Positions 29,996-38,349 of a stretch of 64,000 nucleotides of DNA are shown here, piece by piece; position 1 is the first letter of the stretch, and each line of letters starts with the position of its first letter. This DNA comes from Pseudobythopirellula maris (GTDB lineage: Bacteria > Planctomycetota > Planctomycetia > Pirellulales > Lacipirellulaceae), in NCBI RefSeq assembly GCF_007859945.1, contig NZ_SJPQ01000001.1, positions 992,001 through 1,056,000 on the forward strand, read 5' to 3'. The translations under genes and the position numbers were made by a program. The notes below the pieces were generated by a model. That model saw nothing but the letters and a program-made list of their open reading frames with translations. It did no database searches and was not told the DNA's origin.

Positions 29996-30973
29996 TCAGC
30001 GGCGCTGCTGGCTGCTCTTGTAGTTCTGCAACGCCTGGGCGAAGCGTTGGATCTCACCATTCCAGCTCGCCGTGACGGTGGCGCCGTCCTGCTGGACCTC
30101 GACGTCCTCCACCATCTTGCGGAGCGGCTCGGAGTCCATGAGACTCACCTTGAGCATCGCGGAGAAGCCCTCGACCACTTGCTTCATTTGCGAGGCGACC
30201 TCCTCGTTACGGGCGACGAGCTTCAACTCGTCGAACAACTTGCCGTCACGCTCGCCGGCCGCAAAACAGGCCCGCTTGTGCTGACGCAGCAGCGGGAACA
30301 TCGCCCCCTCGTGCGGGATCGATTTGAGCTCAATCGCGGAAGCGTACACGACGGCGTTCTCGGGGACGCCGGAGGTCAGCTCCGAGTCCTCCCCCTTGAG
30401 TGAAGCCGAGTGTCCCTCGATCGTCTCCACCGCGTCCTTGACGCTGCGCTTCGATTTGGCGTAGGCGATCGTGTTGTCGTCCACCAGCACCCAGGCGACC
30501 GTGTGCGACTTCTTGTCCTTCTTGGAGGACCACTCGTCGCCCCGCGAGTCGTGCGGCTCTTCTTTGTTCTTGGACGCCTGGCAAGTGTAGATCGTGTGCC
30601 CTCGCCACGCGGTCTCTTGCACGTCTTTCTGCTTATTGATGCGTGAACGCACCTTGTCGGCATTGAAGTCGGCCGTCAGCAGCATCACGCAATCGCCCTC
30701 GCCGTAGCCGCTGCCGTAGAGCGTGACACCCTCGAAGTCCTCCCGCGTGTCAATGCCGTACGTCTCTTGCATCCAGTTACGGAATTTCTGCGCCCGATCG
30801 GGCCACGTGCCGCGGACCTCCTTGAGAGCCTTGGTCTCTTCGAGGGCGGCCAGGTCGACGTGGGCCAACCACTTCGTATCCTCGGGCACCTGATCGGCAT
30901 TGAGCGGTCCGGCCGATGCGATGGTCGGCAGCGCGATCGCCAGGGCGAGCGCCAAAACAGTTCGGTAAATCAT
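29996..30973 (-). CDS. Secreted hypothetical protein (325 aa)
   Basis: A signal peptide is clear (MIYRTVLALALAIALPTIAS followed by A-G). The mature part begins LNADQVPEDTKWLAHVDLAA, an arrangement seen in planctomycetal secreted proteins that compute a per-object barrier-like fold. It has alternating strands and helices, and two free cysteines. I do not recognise a catalytic motif. AAGGAG precedes ATG 30973 and a strong terminator follows the stop, so it is an independent transcription unit. Function is unknown. Confidence 0.72.
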   Translation of the reverse strand: MIYRTVLALALAIALPTIASAGPLNADQVPEDTKWLAHVDLAALEETKALKEVRGTWPDRAQKFRNWMQETYGIDTREDFEGVTLYGSGYGEGDCVMLLTADFNADKVRSRINKQKDVQETAWRGHTIYTCQASKNKEEPHDSRGDEWSSKKDKKSHTVAWVLVDDNTIAYAKSKRSVKDAVETIEGHSASLKGEDSELTSGVPENAVVYASAIELKSIPHEGAMFPLLRQHKRACFAAGERDGKLFDELKLVARNEEVASQMKQVVEGFSAMLKVSLMDSEPLRKMVEDVEVQQDGATVTASWNGEIQRFAQALQNYKSSQQRR

Positions 30974-31196
30974 CTCGATATCTCCTTGGGTTTTAGAAAG
31001 GCTGTTGAGGGTCGGGTCGATTTAGAATCCCTTGAGAATCCCTTGCAACGCTTCTATGCGACGGATTGAGCATTCCGCGTGCGGGTTCGCGAAACCGCTC
31101 CACCACCGCTGCCCCCTTCCTCATCCAATAAAGAGGTTCTTTCCTGGAGAGAGGGGGGCAACGAGTGGAGCCTCCATTCGACCGTGCTAGCTCAGG

Positions 31197-31565
31197 TCAT
31201 TTCGGATCCGCCGGAGTGCGATAATCGTTCGACCTGTAAACCTCGTCGCGCCAATACGACTTTGACGCGTGATAACCCCCGTCCGAGCCGCAACTGTAAC
31301 GGTCGTTATCGCGGCAACCGTTATGGTAGTATCCGCCATGACTTCCACAGCCCTCTTGGTAGTACCCGCCATGGCTGCCGCCACGTTCGTGGTAGTATCC
31401 GCCATGGCTTCCAGATTCATTGTGGTAATAGCCTCCGTGGCTACCGCAGCTATTGCCCCAGCGCCCGAAGTCGCCGCTACCTCGGTCGAACAACCAGCCG
31501 GCATCGGCTGTAGTCGCAACCAACACGCAGCTGCTGAAAAGTGCGATGAACCTAATAGTTCTCAT
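31197..31565 (-). CDS. Secreted Gly/His/Tyr tandem-repeat protein
   Basis: The 122-residue product has a signal peptide (residues 1-22, FIALFSSCVLVATTADA) followed by four 11-residue repeats (residues 41-84) of the form GSHGGYYxxxx: GSHGGYYHNES, GSHGGYYHERG, GSHGGYYQEGC, GSHGGYYHNGC, and a decayed GSDGGYH. His, Tyr and Cys are enriched, which would suit metal binding or an adhesive/structural role. AAGGAG precedes ATG 31565. No family is recognised. Confidence 0.62.
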   Translation of the reverse strand: MRTIRFIALFSSCVLVATTADAGWLFDRGSGDFGRWGNSCGSHGGYYHNESGSHGGYYHERGGSHGGYYQEGCGSHGGYYHNGCRDNDRYSCGSDGGYHASKSYWRDEVYRSNDYRTPADPK

Positions 31566-32463
31566 TCCAAACTCTCCTTATCGTCGGATGGTCTCAGCAT
31601 GCTGACGAGTCAAACCACCTACCGCCAAACCGCCGTGAACGATCCCAACACGGCGCCGCGCGCACTCGTCAACATGAGGACACAACACGGGTTCGTCGCG
31701 CCAGGGGTGAGCAACCATCGTGCCGAGCGCCGCCCCTTTAGGCACGAGCACATAGAATTGGTTGTCGGGAGCGGCGGCGAGAACCGATCTTAGAAGCCAC
31801 GACCGCAGGTACAGAGGCGGTCTAAGAGACACGGTAAGGTTTGTGGCGGATCGAATAAAATGCGTTCTTTGCGACAACACCACACGTGGCGCATGCAAGC
31901 AGTCCCGGTTGGGAGCGCGCGTTGTCCTATCAACTTGTGTTTGGCGCATTCAGTTTGCTTGGTTTGCAATCTTGCACCGTAAGCCGGGTGAGGCCGCGTG
32001 GACCATCGCGCCGGAGGCGTAGGCCCCCGCCTCCCTGAAGACGCCGGGGCCCTGCGAGGTGGCGTTGCGTGGTCAAGTGTCGCCGTGAGATCAAGCACTC
32101 CACAGCGTCAAAACGTGGGGCACACGGATTGTCTCAGGCCGCGTCAACGCAGGCGATTGACGAATCCGCCTGGAGCCACCGAAGACCGCCTTCTGCGTCG
32201 ACTCGCCAGCCGCCGCCTCGCCAGCACGGGCAACTAGAAAGCGAAAGACACCTCTCGGACTCTCCATGCAGGAGATTTACCCCATTACTTTACGAGGCGG
32301 GGGGGAGGGACTGGAACACGCATTGCAGCGATAGGCATCCATGCACACGCACGTGTATCGCCGCGTGCGGCGCTACACTTCCGCCACCGAACGCTGTTCG
32401 AAGTAGAAGTACTGTTTCAGATAGGCGACAATCACCCCTGGCCCTATACGAAGGAGGCATCCG
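31566..32463. other. Long region without a recognised gene
   Basis: About 900 bases between the repeat protein and the small rhodanese contain short ORFs on both strands, none with family resemblance, coding-like composition or a good ribosome-binding site. It may be a decayed part of the island. Confidence 0.45.
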
Positions 32464-32793
32464 ATGAAGAAAATCGACGCGGACCAATTGCGTTCAATGT
32501 TCGACAACAACGCCGATTTCCTGCTGATCAACACCCTATCCGCCGATAACTTCGCCAAGACGAAGATCGAAGGGGCGGTCAATATCCCGCAGGATCAGGA
32601 CCAATTCGTGTCTGAAGTCGAGTCGCGTGCCGCCGACAAGTCGACGCCGATCGTCGTCTACTGCGCGAGCGCGGACTGCAACTCGTCCGACAAGGCGGCC
32701 GAGAAGCTTGACGCGGCGGGGTTCACCAACGTGATGGACTTTGCCGAAGGGGCGGCCGGTTGGCAAAACGAACCGGCGACAGCGCCGAACTGA
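32464..32793 (+). CDS. Single-domain rhodanese-like sulfurtransferase
   Basis: The 109-residue cytoplasmic protein has the rhodanese pattern: FLLINTLSADNFAKTKIEGA, VNIP, active-site strand PIVVYCASADCNSSDKAAEK (catalytic Cys in YCASADC), and the closing GFTNVMDFAEGAAGW. AAGGAGG lies upstream of ATG 32464. It transfers sulfane sulfur to thiophilic acceptors. It stands alone, 15 kb from the sulfur operon. A MITE-like repeat begins 20 bases after the stop. Confidence 0.85.
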   Translation: MKKIDADQLRSMFDNNADFLLINTLSADNFAKTKIEGAVNIPQDQDQFVSEVESRAADKSTPIVVYCASADCNSSDKAAEKLDAAGFTNVMDFAEGAAGWQNEPATAPN

Positions 32794-32812
32794 CACGTGG
32801 CTTTAGCCGTGT

Positions 32813-32972
32813 CTAGAGCGGTTTACGAGTTGTGTGGACGAGTGGAGAAGCGAAAAGCGGCATGGCAACGATGAGGTCGAAGTGAGCAGTGCGGTGCATT
32901 GTCGATGCAGACCGACGAAGCCAAGCCGGCTATCACGATCCGAATGTCCACGCCAACGAATAAACCGCTTTA
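32813..32972. repeat. MITE-like interspersed repeat, copy 2
   Basis: This ~160-base element matches 907-1063 in the same orientation. Its ends are better inverted repeats (TAGAGCGGTTT on the left; reverse complement of the right end TAAAGCGGTTT), and it carries the same core GCGGTGCATTGTCGATGCAG and GACGAAGCCA. It is non-coding. Confidence 0.6.
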
Positions 32973-33271
32973 GGATCGCCGTTTCATCGGGCCGGCGGGC
33001 GACCGCCGGCCCGATCCCTTTGCGGCGGGTTGGCGGCAGGCGTTGGTTGCCATGCAAGGGATAAGCCTCTGCTCATCCGAAGCATTGCTGCTGCACGCCA
33101 TGCGTCGATCTGGTCACCGACGACTCACAGCAACGTGTGCCCACTGGACTGGCGCCACCCGCCGTAGGCTCAACACTGCTCTGATTAACCGGCATAGAGC
33201 CTCGCCGGGGGGACGCGGGCCGTTGGAGGCCACCGGGCCGTTGCTTCGAATTAGCATCGCGGCAGGCAATC

Positions 33272-34435
33272 TCACGACATTTGAACGGCCGGGGTGACCA
33301 ATTCGACCTTGAGCCACCCCTCCTCGCGGCGGTCGAACGCCTCATAGGCCTCGATCGCCGAGACGAGTTTTTCTTGCTGGGTGACGAGCCGCATAGGGTC
33401 GACCGCACCAGTCTGCACCAGCCGCAGCAGCTCGGGCATGTAGCGGCGGTGATTGCAGTTGCCCATGTTGACCGTGAGGTTCTTGTTCATTGCGGCGCCG
33501 ATCGGGAAGCGGTCGTGCTCCGGGGGGTAGACGCCGATGATCGATACCGTGCCCGCCTTGGCGACACTCTGCACGGCCCAGTCAAGCGCCTGCGACGGGG
33601 CGCCACCCGGCTCCCACAGCTCGCCCTCGCCCTCGGAGGGTTCCGAATCGCCCCGCCTCTCGGCGTCGACGCCCACGGCGTCGATCACCCTGTCGGGCCC
33701 GATGCCGCCGGTCAGGTCGCGGAGCGTCTCGACCGGGTCCTCCTCGTCGAAATCGATCGTCTCGGCGCCCTGGGCGGTGGCGATCTCAAGCCGGCTGGGG
33801 AGGTTGTCGATCGCCAGCACTCGGCCGGCGCCGAGCAAGAAGGCGCTGACGATCGCGAACTGCCCCACCGGGCCGCAGCCGAAGACCGCCACTGTGTCGC
33901 CCGGTCCGACTTCGGCCAACTTGGCCCCGAAGTGGCCCGTCGGGAAGATGTCGGACAAGGGGATTGCTTGCTCGTCGCTCACCTCGTCGGGCAGCTTCAC
34001 CAGCCCCACGTTAGCGAACGGGATGCGGGCGTACTCGGCTTGCAGCCCGTCGAAGGGGCCGGTGGGCTCCGGGCCGCCGTAGAACGAGGTGCCCGCCAGC
34101 GATCCGTTGGGGTTGGCCGTGTCACACTGGGCGAAGTATCCATCGCGGCAGTAGGAGCAGCTGCCGCAGCCGATCGTCGATGGGATCACGACCCGGTCCC
34201 CGGCGCGCAGGTTGCGTACGCTCCTGCCGGTCTCGACCACCACGCCGACCGCCTCGTGGCCGAGCACCGTGCCGGGCTTCATGCCGGGCGCCGTGCCTCG
34301 CACAAAGTGGAGGTCGGTCCCGCAGATGGCGCTGGTCGTGATCTGAACGATCGCATCGTTGGGGTCTTGGATCTTCGGCTCGGGGATGTCGTCGAGACGG
34401 ATGTCGCCGACGCCGTGAAAAACTACGGCTTTCAT
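33272..34435 (-). CDS. Zinc-dependent alcohol dehydrogenase (formaldehyde-dehydrogenase-like)
   Basis: The 387-residue MDR enzyme has catalytic-zinc ligands in AICGTDLHFVRG and VLGHEAVGVV, a structural-zinc loop GCGSCSYCRDGYFAQC with all four cysteines, and the NAD-binding strand VAVFGCGPVGQFAIVSAFLL. The long insertion AERRGDSEPSEGEGEL, before ALDWAVQSVAKAGT, is typical of the FDH-like subfamily that includes glutathione-independent dehydrogenases. AAGGAG lies upstream of ATG 34435. It diverges from the P450 gene across 213 bases, so they may share regulation. Confidence 0.88.
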   Translation of the reverse strand: MKAVVFHGVGDIRLDDIPEPKIQDPNDAIVQITTSAICGTDLHFVRGTAPGMKPGTVLGHEAVGVVVETGRSVRNLRAGDRVVIPSTIGCGSCSYCRDGYFAQCDTANPNGSLAGTSFYGGPEPTGPFDGLQAEYARIPFANVGLVKLPDEVSDEQAIPLSDIFPTGHFGAKLAEVGPGDTVAVFGCGPVGQFAIVSAFLLGAGRVLAIDNLPSRLEIATAQGAETIDFDEEDPVETLRDLTGGIGPDRVIDAVGVDAERRGDSEPSEGEGELWEPGGAPSQALDWAVQSVAKAGTVSIIGVYPPEHDRFPIGAAMNKNLTVNMGNCNHRRYMPELLRLVQTGAVDPMRLVTQQEKLVSAIEAYEAFDRREEGWLKVELVTPAVQMS

Positions 34436-34648
34436 GGCAGGTGCTCCTTCGGCTGGTGGGAGGTATGGCGTGGTAGATTCGGCTCGGCAAGCGCCAGGAA
34501 GTGCAACGATACGGCACGAATTACGTTTGCTATTTACGGACTCTCTCTATCTCAATGCTTGCAACTCATGCGCCACAGCCAAGGCCGGCGGCGCCATTGC
34601 GCCGACCAACGGCCGTCGCGACCCCCTTGCGTCAGGAGCGCACGCACC

Positions 34649-35932
34649 TTGAACACGACCGCTAGCAAGACGCCGTCTTACCCCGAGGCGACGCTCGCCC
34701 TGGCCGCCGAGCCGTACGACTTCATCTCGCGCCAATGCAGCCGCTTCGGCACGGACGTCTTCGCGACCCGGCTGCTTCTGCGCAAGACGCTTTGCATGAC
34801 GGGCCCCGACGCCGCCAGGCTCTTTTACGACGATTCAAAGTTCCGCCGCGCCGGGGCGGCGCCGGGCGCTTTGACCAAAACCCTCCTCGGTCGGGGCGGC
34901 GTACAGGGCCTTGATGGCGAGTCGCACCGGCGCCGCAAGGCGATGTTCCTGAGTATGACCGACGACGGGCACGCCGCGGCGATGGCCGCGTGTTTCCACG
35001 CGCGGCTGCATCACGACGCCGGGTCGTGGTCCCGGGCCGGCGAGGTGACGCTCTACGGCGCGCTGCACGAGGTACTATGCCGCGCCGCGTGCGAGTGGGT
35101 AGGCGTCCCCCTGCCCGAGGAGGAAGTCGGCTTGCGGACGCGGCAGCTGACGTCGCTCTTCGACCACGCCGGCTCGCGCGGTCCCAAGCACATCCTCGCC
35201 CGTTGGCGCCGGTGGCGGGCCGATCGCTGGATGGAGCGCGTCGTTCAGTCGGTGCGCTCGGGCGAGCTCGTCCCGCCGCAGGGGGCGCCGCTGCGAATTA
35301 TCGCCGAGCACGTCGACGCCGATGGCGCGCCGATGACCGACCATGAGGCGGCGGTCGAGGCGCTCAACCTGGTCCGCCCGGTGGTGGCCGTCTCGGTCTA
35401 CGTGGTGTTCGTGGCGCTCGCACTCGAGGAGCACGCCGGCTGCCGCGAGCGTGTGAGAGCGGGCGACGACGCACAGCTCGAGTGCTTCGCCCAGGAGGTG
35501 CGGCGCTACTACCCCTTCTTCCCCTGCCTCGTCGCCGAGACGCGGGACCGGTTCGAGTGGCGTGGCCACGAGTTCCCCGCAGGCCGGCGGGTGCTGCTCG
35601 ACGTCTACGGCACGAACCACGACCCGCGCGTCTGGGACGACCCCGAGGCGTTCCGCCCCGAACGGTTCGCCGACGGACGGGAGCGTCCTTTCGGCTTCAT
35701 TCCCCAAGGGGGTGGCGACCCGGCCCTCACCCACCGATGCCCCGGTGAGCGGATCGCTCTGGAACTGATGAAGACGGCGGCCGCGTTCTTGACGCGTGAG
35801 ATCGAGTACACGGTTCCCCAACAAGACCTTCGGGTCAACCGCAGGCGGATGCCGGCGTTGCCGGCCAGCCGATTCCACCTCAATGTATTGAGGCTGAATC
35901 CAGTGCCGCCCCGGCAGAATTCCGCCCCATGA
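34649..35932 (+). CDS. CYP152-type cytochrome P450 (fatty-acid peroxygenase-like)
   Basis: The 427-residue P450 has the haem-thiolate loop FGFIPQGGGDPALTHRCPGE, with the long insertion before the Cys that marks CYP152 peroxygenases. Helix I contains NLVRPVVAVSVYVV, where Arg-Pro replaces the usual Thr pair and binds the substrate carboxylate. The ExxR is in CFAQEVRRYYPFFP. Members hydroxylate or decarboxylate fatty acids with hydrogen peroxide instead of a reductase. No ATG fits the start; TTG 34649 begins NTTASKTPSYPEATLALAAE, the usual N-terminus, with AGGAG 11 bases upstream. The frame is open far upstream only as antisense of the dehydrogenase. Confidence 0.82.
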   Translation: MNTTASKTPSYPEATLALAAEPYDFISRQCSRFGTDVFATRLLLRKTLCMTGPDAARLFYDDSKFRRAGAAPGALTKTLLGRGGVQGLDGESHRRRKAMFLSMTDDGHAAAMAACFHARLHHDAGSWSRAGEVTLYGALHEVLCRAACEWVGVPLPEEEVGLRTRQLTSLFDHAGSRGPKHILARWRRWRADRWMERVVQSVRSGELVPPQGAPLRIIAEHVDADGAPMTDHEAAVEALNLVRPVVAVSVYVVFVALALEEHAGCRERVRAGDDAQLECFAQEVRRYYPFFPCLVAETRDRFEWRGHEFPAGRRVLLDVYGTNHDPRVWDDPEAFRPERFADGRERPFGFIPQGGGDPALTHRCPGERIALELMKTAAAFLTREIEYTVPQQDLRVNRRRMPALPASRFHLNVLRLNPVPPRQNSAP

Positions 35933-36170
35933 TCTAACCGCCTACTTGCTGTTTTGCACCGTCTCTCGTCCTTCTTAGATACGTGCCCTACCCCTATAGG
36001 CTAGTACATCAAAAAAGCCCCAATCGTGTATATAAACGTGGCAATAAACTATGACCACTGATGTAGTAAGAATGCCTAAAAATGGACACTCTTGACGACC
36101 TCACGACTTCGTATTATTGTCGTAAGTCGTTGGGTAATAGCGGCTTAAGAAGCAAGCCAGAATCTAGCCT

Positions 36171-36390
36171 GTTGAGCTGTTGAGCTAGGGGTGCTTAAGC
36201 AAATTGCCGTGTTTTTCAGGGCCGCCCGGCGATGAGCAAGCCCTCGGCAAAAAAGCGAGACCCAGATTATTGCAGGTCATCGCTCGGGTGGCAAGAACCG
36301 AGGCTACTACTATCGGCCGCCCGAAGGGCGATACGCCGCTGCTGGCGAAATTTTGCGATTTCCGGAGCGGGGATCCGCGGCTGAGGGCGT
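36171..36390 (+). repeat. Degenerate second copy of the tRNA-Arg/integrase-start junction
   Basis: TTGAGCTAGGGGTGCTT at about 36182-36198 equals the 5' end of tRNA-Arg (read on the plus strand at 2444-2460). The following bases align with 2461-2660: AAATTGCC-TGTTTTT, AAGCGAGA-CCAGA, GCAGGTC, then GGTGGCAAGAACCGAGGCTA and CTACTA. Translated, AGHRSGGKNRGYYYRPPEGR matches AGRREGGKNRGYYFRSGRGW of the left copy, but the ATG has become ATT. The rest of 35933-36606 is AT-rich with no gene. Confidence 0.7.
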
Positions 36391-36606
36391 AATGAGTCGG
36401 GCGTCGACGGGCGGGCCAGACGTTATCGCTGAGAGTCGGCGGGCGGCTACTGAGCAGCAGTTCCTCTTAGCTAGCCGGCCAACTCGCGAGTCGATCGAGC
36501 CGAATTGCTCTGCGTGAAGGTGGGTTGTAGCGTCCCAATCTCCGTCGATTCGGCTTCCTACAGCGCGGCGCCGCGAGTCCACCTTGTACTCAATGCGTTA
36601 TCGGCC

Positions 36607-37758
36607 TCAGCTGTTGCGGTACTTGCCAGGAGACAAGCCGGTCTCGCGTTTGAACATCACCCCCATGTACTCGGAGTGCTTGAAGCCCGCCAGGCCTGCG
36701 ATGTTCTCTAGCGACAGGTCGGTCATCTTCAGAAGCTCTTTGCAGCGAGCGATCTGCACGTTGCGTATCTCCGCCTTGGGCGACCTGCCAAAGTGCTCGC
36801 GAAAGCCTCGCTCTAGCCAACTCCTCGAGACCGACATGTGGTCCAGGACATCCTGCACCGTGGCGCCTTCGCAGGCGTGATCACGGATGTACCGCAAAGC
36901 CCGGGCGATCTCGGGGTCGGGCACGGCGAAGATATCCGTGGACTGGCGGACCGCGACGCCGAGCGATGGGATCTCGGTGGTCTCGTTTTCGATGGCGCCG
37001 TTCTCCTCGCCTTGCATGATCTGGTCCAGGCGTTTGGCCGCCACGAAACCGATGCGTTCGGGATCGAGGATGATGCTCGACATCGGCGGGTTGGTGAGGT
37101 TGCAAAGCAGCTCGTCGTTGTCGACCCCTAGCACGGCGACCTCTTCGGGGACCATCAGGTTGGCGCGACCGCAGGCGTCGAGCACGTGGTGCCCCAGCAG
37201 GTCATTGGTGGCCAACACCCCCACTGGTCGGGGCAGGCTCACGAGCCACTCGGCGAGCCGCTCTTGGTCTTGGTCCCACTTCTGCGCTTGGACACGGAAC
37301 GGTTGCTCGTAGACGCGGCATTCGTGCTTCGTGAATTCGACTTCCGCCACAAACCCATCGGCCCGTTGTTGCGACCAATGCTGTCCCCGGTAGTGACAGC
37401 AGGCGAAGTGCTTGAAGCCACGCTCGATAAAGTGCTGGGCGCCGGCGCGACCACACGCGCTGTCCGCGGAGCAGATCCGCGGGATTCCCATGCTGGGCGT
37501 GAAGTTGCTCAGGTCGATGACCGCCATGCCGCGGCCCAGGATCGTTTTCTTCGAGTCCTCGGTGAGCTGCCGCGTGATGATGCCGTCGCCGCTCCAGCGA
37601 GAGAGCAGCCGCGTAACGTCACCGCCGATCTCGTGCTGCTCGATGTAGATCGACCACGGACGGCTCGAGATGAGGTACTGAGAGATCCCTTTCAAGATGC
37701 CGCGTCCGTAGAGACGCGAAGTCTCGACATCGAGGGCGACTCTTGGGCGTGATGTCAT
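36607..37758 (-). CDS. XylR-family (AraC-type HTH plus periplasmic-binding-like domain) sugar regulator
   Basis: The 383-residue regulator begins with RPRVALDVETSRLYGRGILK and a LacI/XylR-type sugar-sensing domain (EEVAVLGVDNDELLCNLTNP; PMSSIILDPERIGFVAAKRL). It ends in an AraC HTH pair (VQDVLDHMSVSRSWLERGFR; LENIAGLAGFKHSEYMGVMF). ATG 37758 is chosen; the frame is open to 37890 without homology. It is transcribed divergently from the PEP-CTERM/GH127 gene set, which it probably controls in response to a pentose or related sugar. Planctomycetes have many XylR paralogues, so D-xylose should not be assumed as ligand. Confidence 0.88.
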   Translation of the reverse strand: MTSRPRVALDVETSRLYGRGILKGISQYLISSRPWSIYIEQHEIGGDVTRLLSRWSGDGIITRQLTEDSKKTILGRGMAVIDLSNFTPSMGIPRICSADSACGRAGAQHFIERGFKHFACCHYRGQHWSQQRADGFVAEVEFTKHECRVYEQPFRVQAQKWDQDQERLAEWLVSLPRPVGVLATNDLLGHHVLDACGRANLMVPEEVAVLGVDNDELLCNLTNPPMSSIILDPERIGFVAAKRLDQIMQGEENGAIENETTEIPSLGVAVRQSTDIFAVPDPEIARALRYIRDHACEGATVQDVLDHMSVSRSWLERGFREHFGRSPKAEIRNVQIARCKELLKMTDLSLENIAGLAGFKHSEYMGVMFKRETGLSPGKYRNS

Positions 37759-37900
37759 TGCGTGCGTTCCTGGCCTGGGTCGCGAAACAACAGGCGGCTG
37801 CTCGCTAGCCGCGTTCCGGGTGGGGCTGTGCGAGAGAGTCTTGACGCTGTGGCCAACACGATCCAGCAGGGGACGCGTTGATCGCAGCATGCAGCCGAAA

Positions 37901-37936
37901 AATAACTCTTATATGAAGAATAACTATTCTCATATG
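37901..37936. promoter_or_regulatory. AT-rich repeated site, candidate regulator operator
   Basis: Two direct repeats start with AATAACT (37901 and 37919) and end in ATATG (37911-37915 and 37932-37936). The second also forms an imperfect palindrome, ATATGAAGAATA-AC-TATTCTCATAT (37911-37935). The site stands out in a GC-rich sequence and lies 143 bases upstream of the XylR start and about 410 upstream of the divergent gene at 38350. No other gene is seen in 37759-38349. Confidence 0.42.
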
Positions 37937-38349
37937 CAGCTACAACACAATCGTGTGCCGTCAGACTGGATGCTCTCGGCCTGCACGGCGTCAGTTGAAA
38001 AGAACGGCAATTACCGTGGCTTGGAGCGTTTATGGCAGCGGATCGCCATGCGGGCTGCCGCCGCCCAGCGACCCGCAAAGATCCTCTGTCGCTCCGGCAA
38101 AGAATCTCCTTTGTTATCGCTGCCGAGGTAGGTAGGGTTGGCTGTGGCTTCGGTGATCGAACAAGTGTGCTCGCTAAGCGAGACACACAAACTCATAGCA
38201 ATCGAGGCGGTGCGAGGGAGTATGGACAGAGGGCCGGAAGTTTTTTGCAGGACGATCCAAGTGATTCAGTGACACGACTCTGCGGCCGGTCGAAGCAACG
38301 GCGGAAGCGGCCGAGAGTTTGGCAAGACTACTCTCCAATGGGGGATGCG

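Noticed and set aside
31314-31445. Tandem 33-bp repeats considered as a CRISPR array
   Set aside because: The repeats are contiguous, in frame and encode GSHGGYY units; there are no spacers and no cas genes in the window.
31578-31949. 123-residue minus-strand ORF in the gene-poor region
   Set aside because: No ribosome-binding site, no family resemblance and no signal or membrane features.
32792-32813. Hairpin GACACG...CGTGTC after the rhodanese gene as a terminator
   Set aside because: The stem has a bulge and no T tract follows, so I did not list it as a terminator.
33281-34648. Long plus-strand frame continuous with the P450 gene
   Set aside because: This part is antisense to the zinc alcohol dehydrogenase and shows no P450 homology; the P450 proper starts at TTG 34649.
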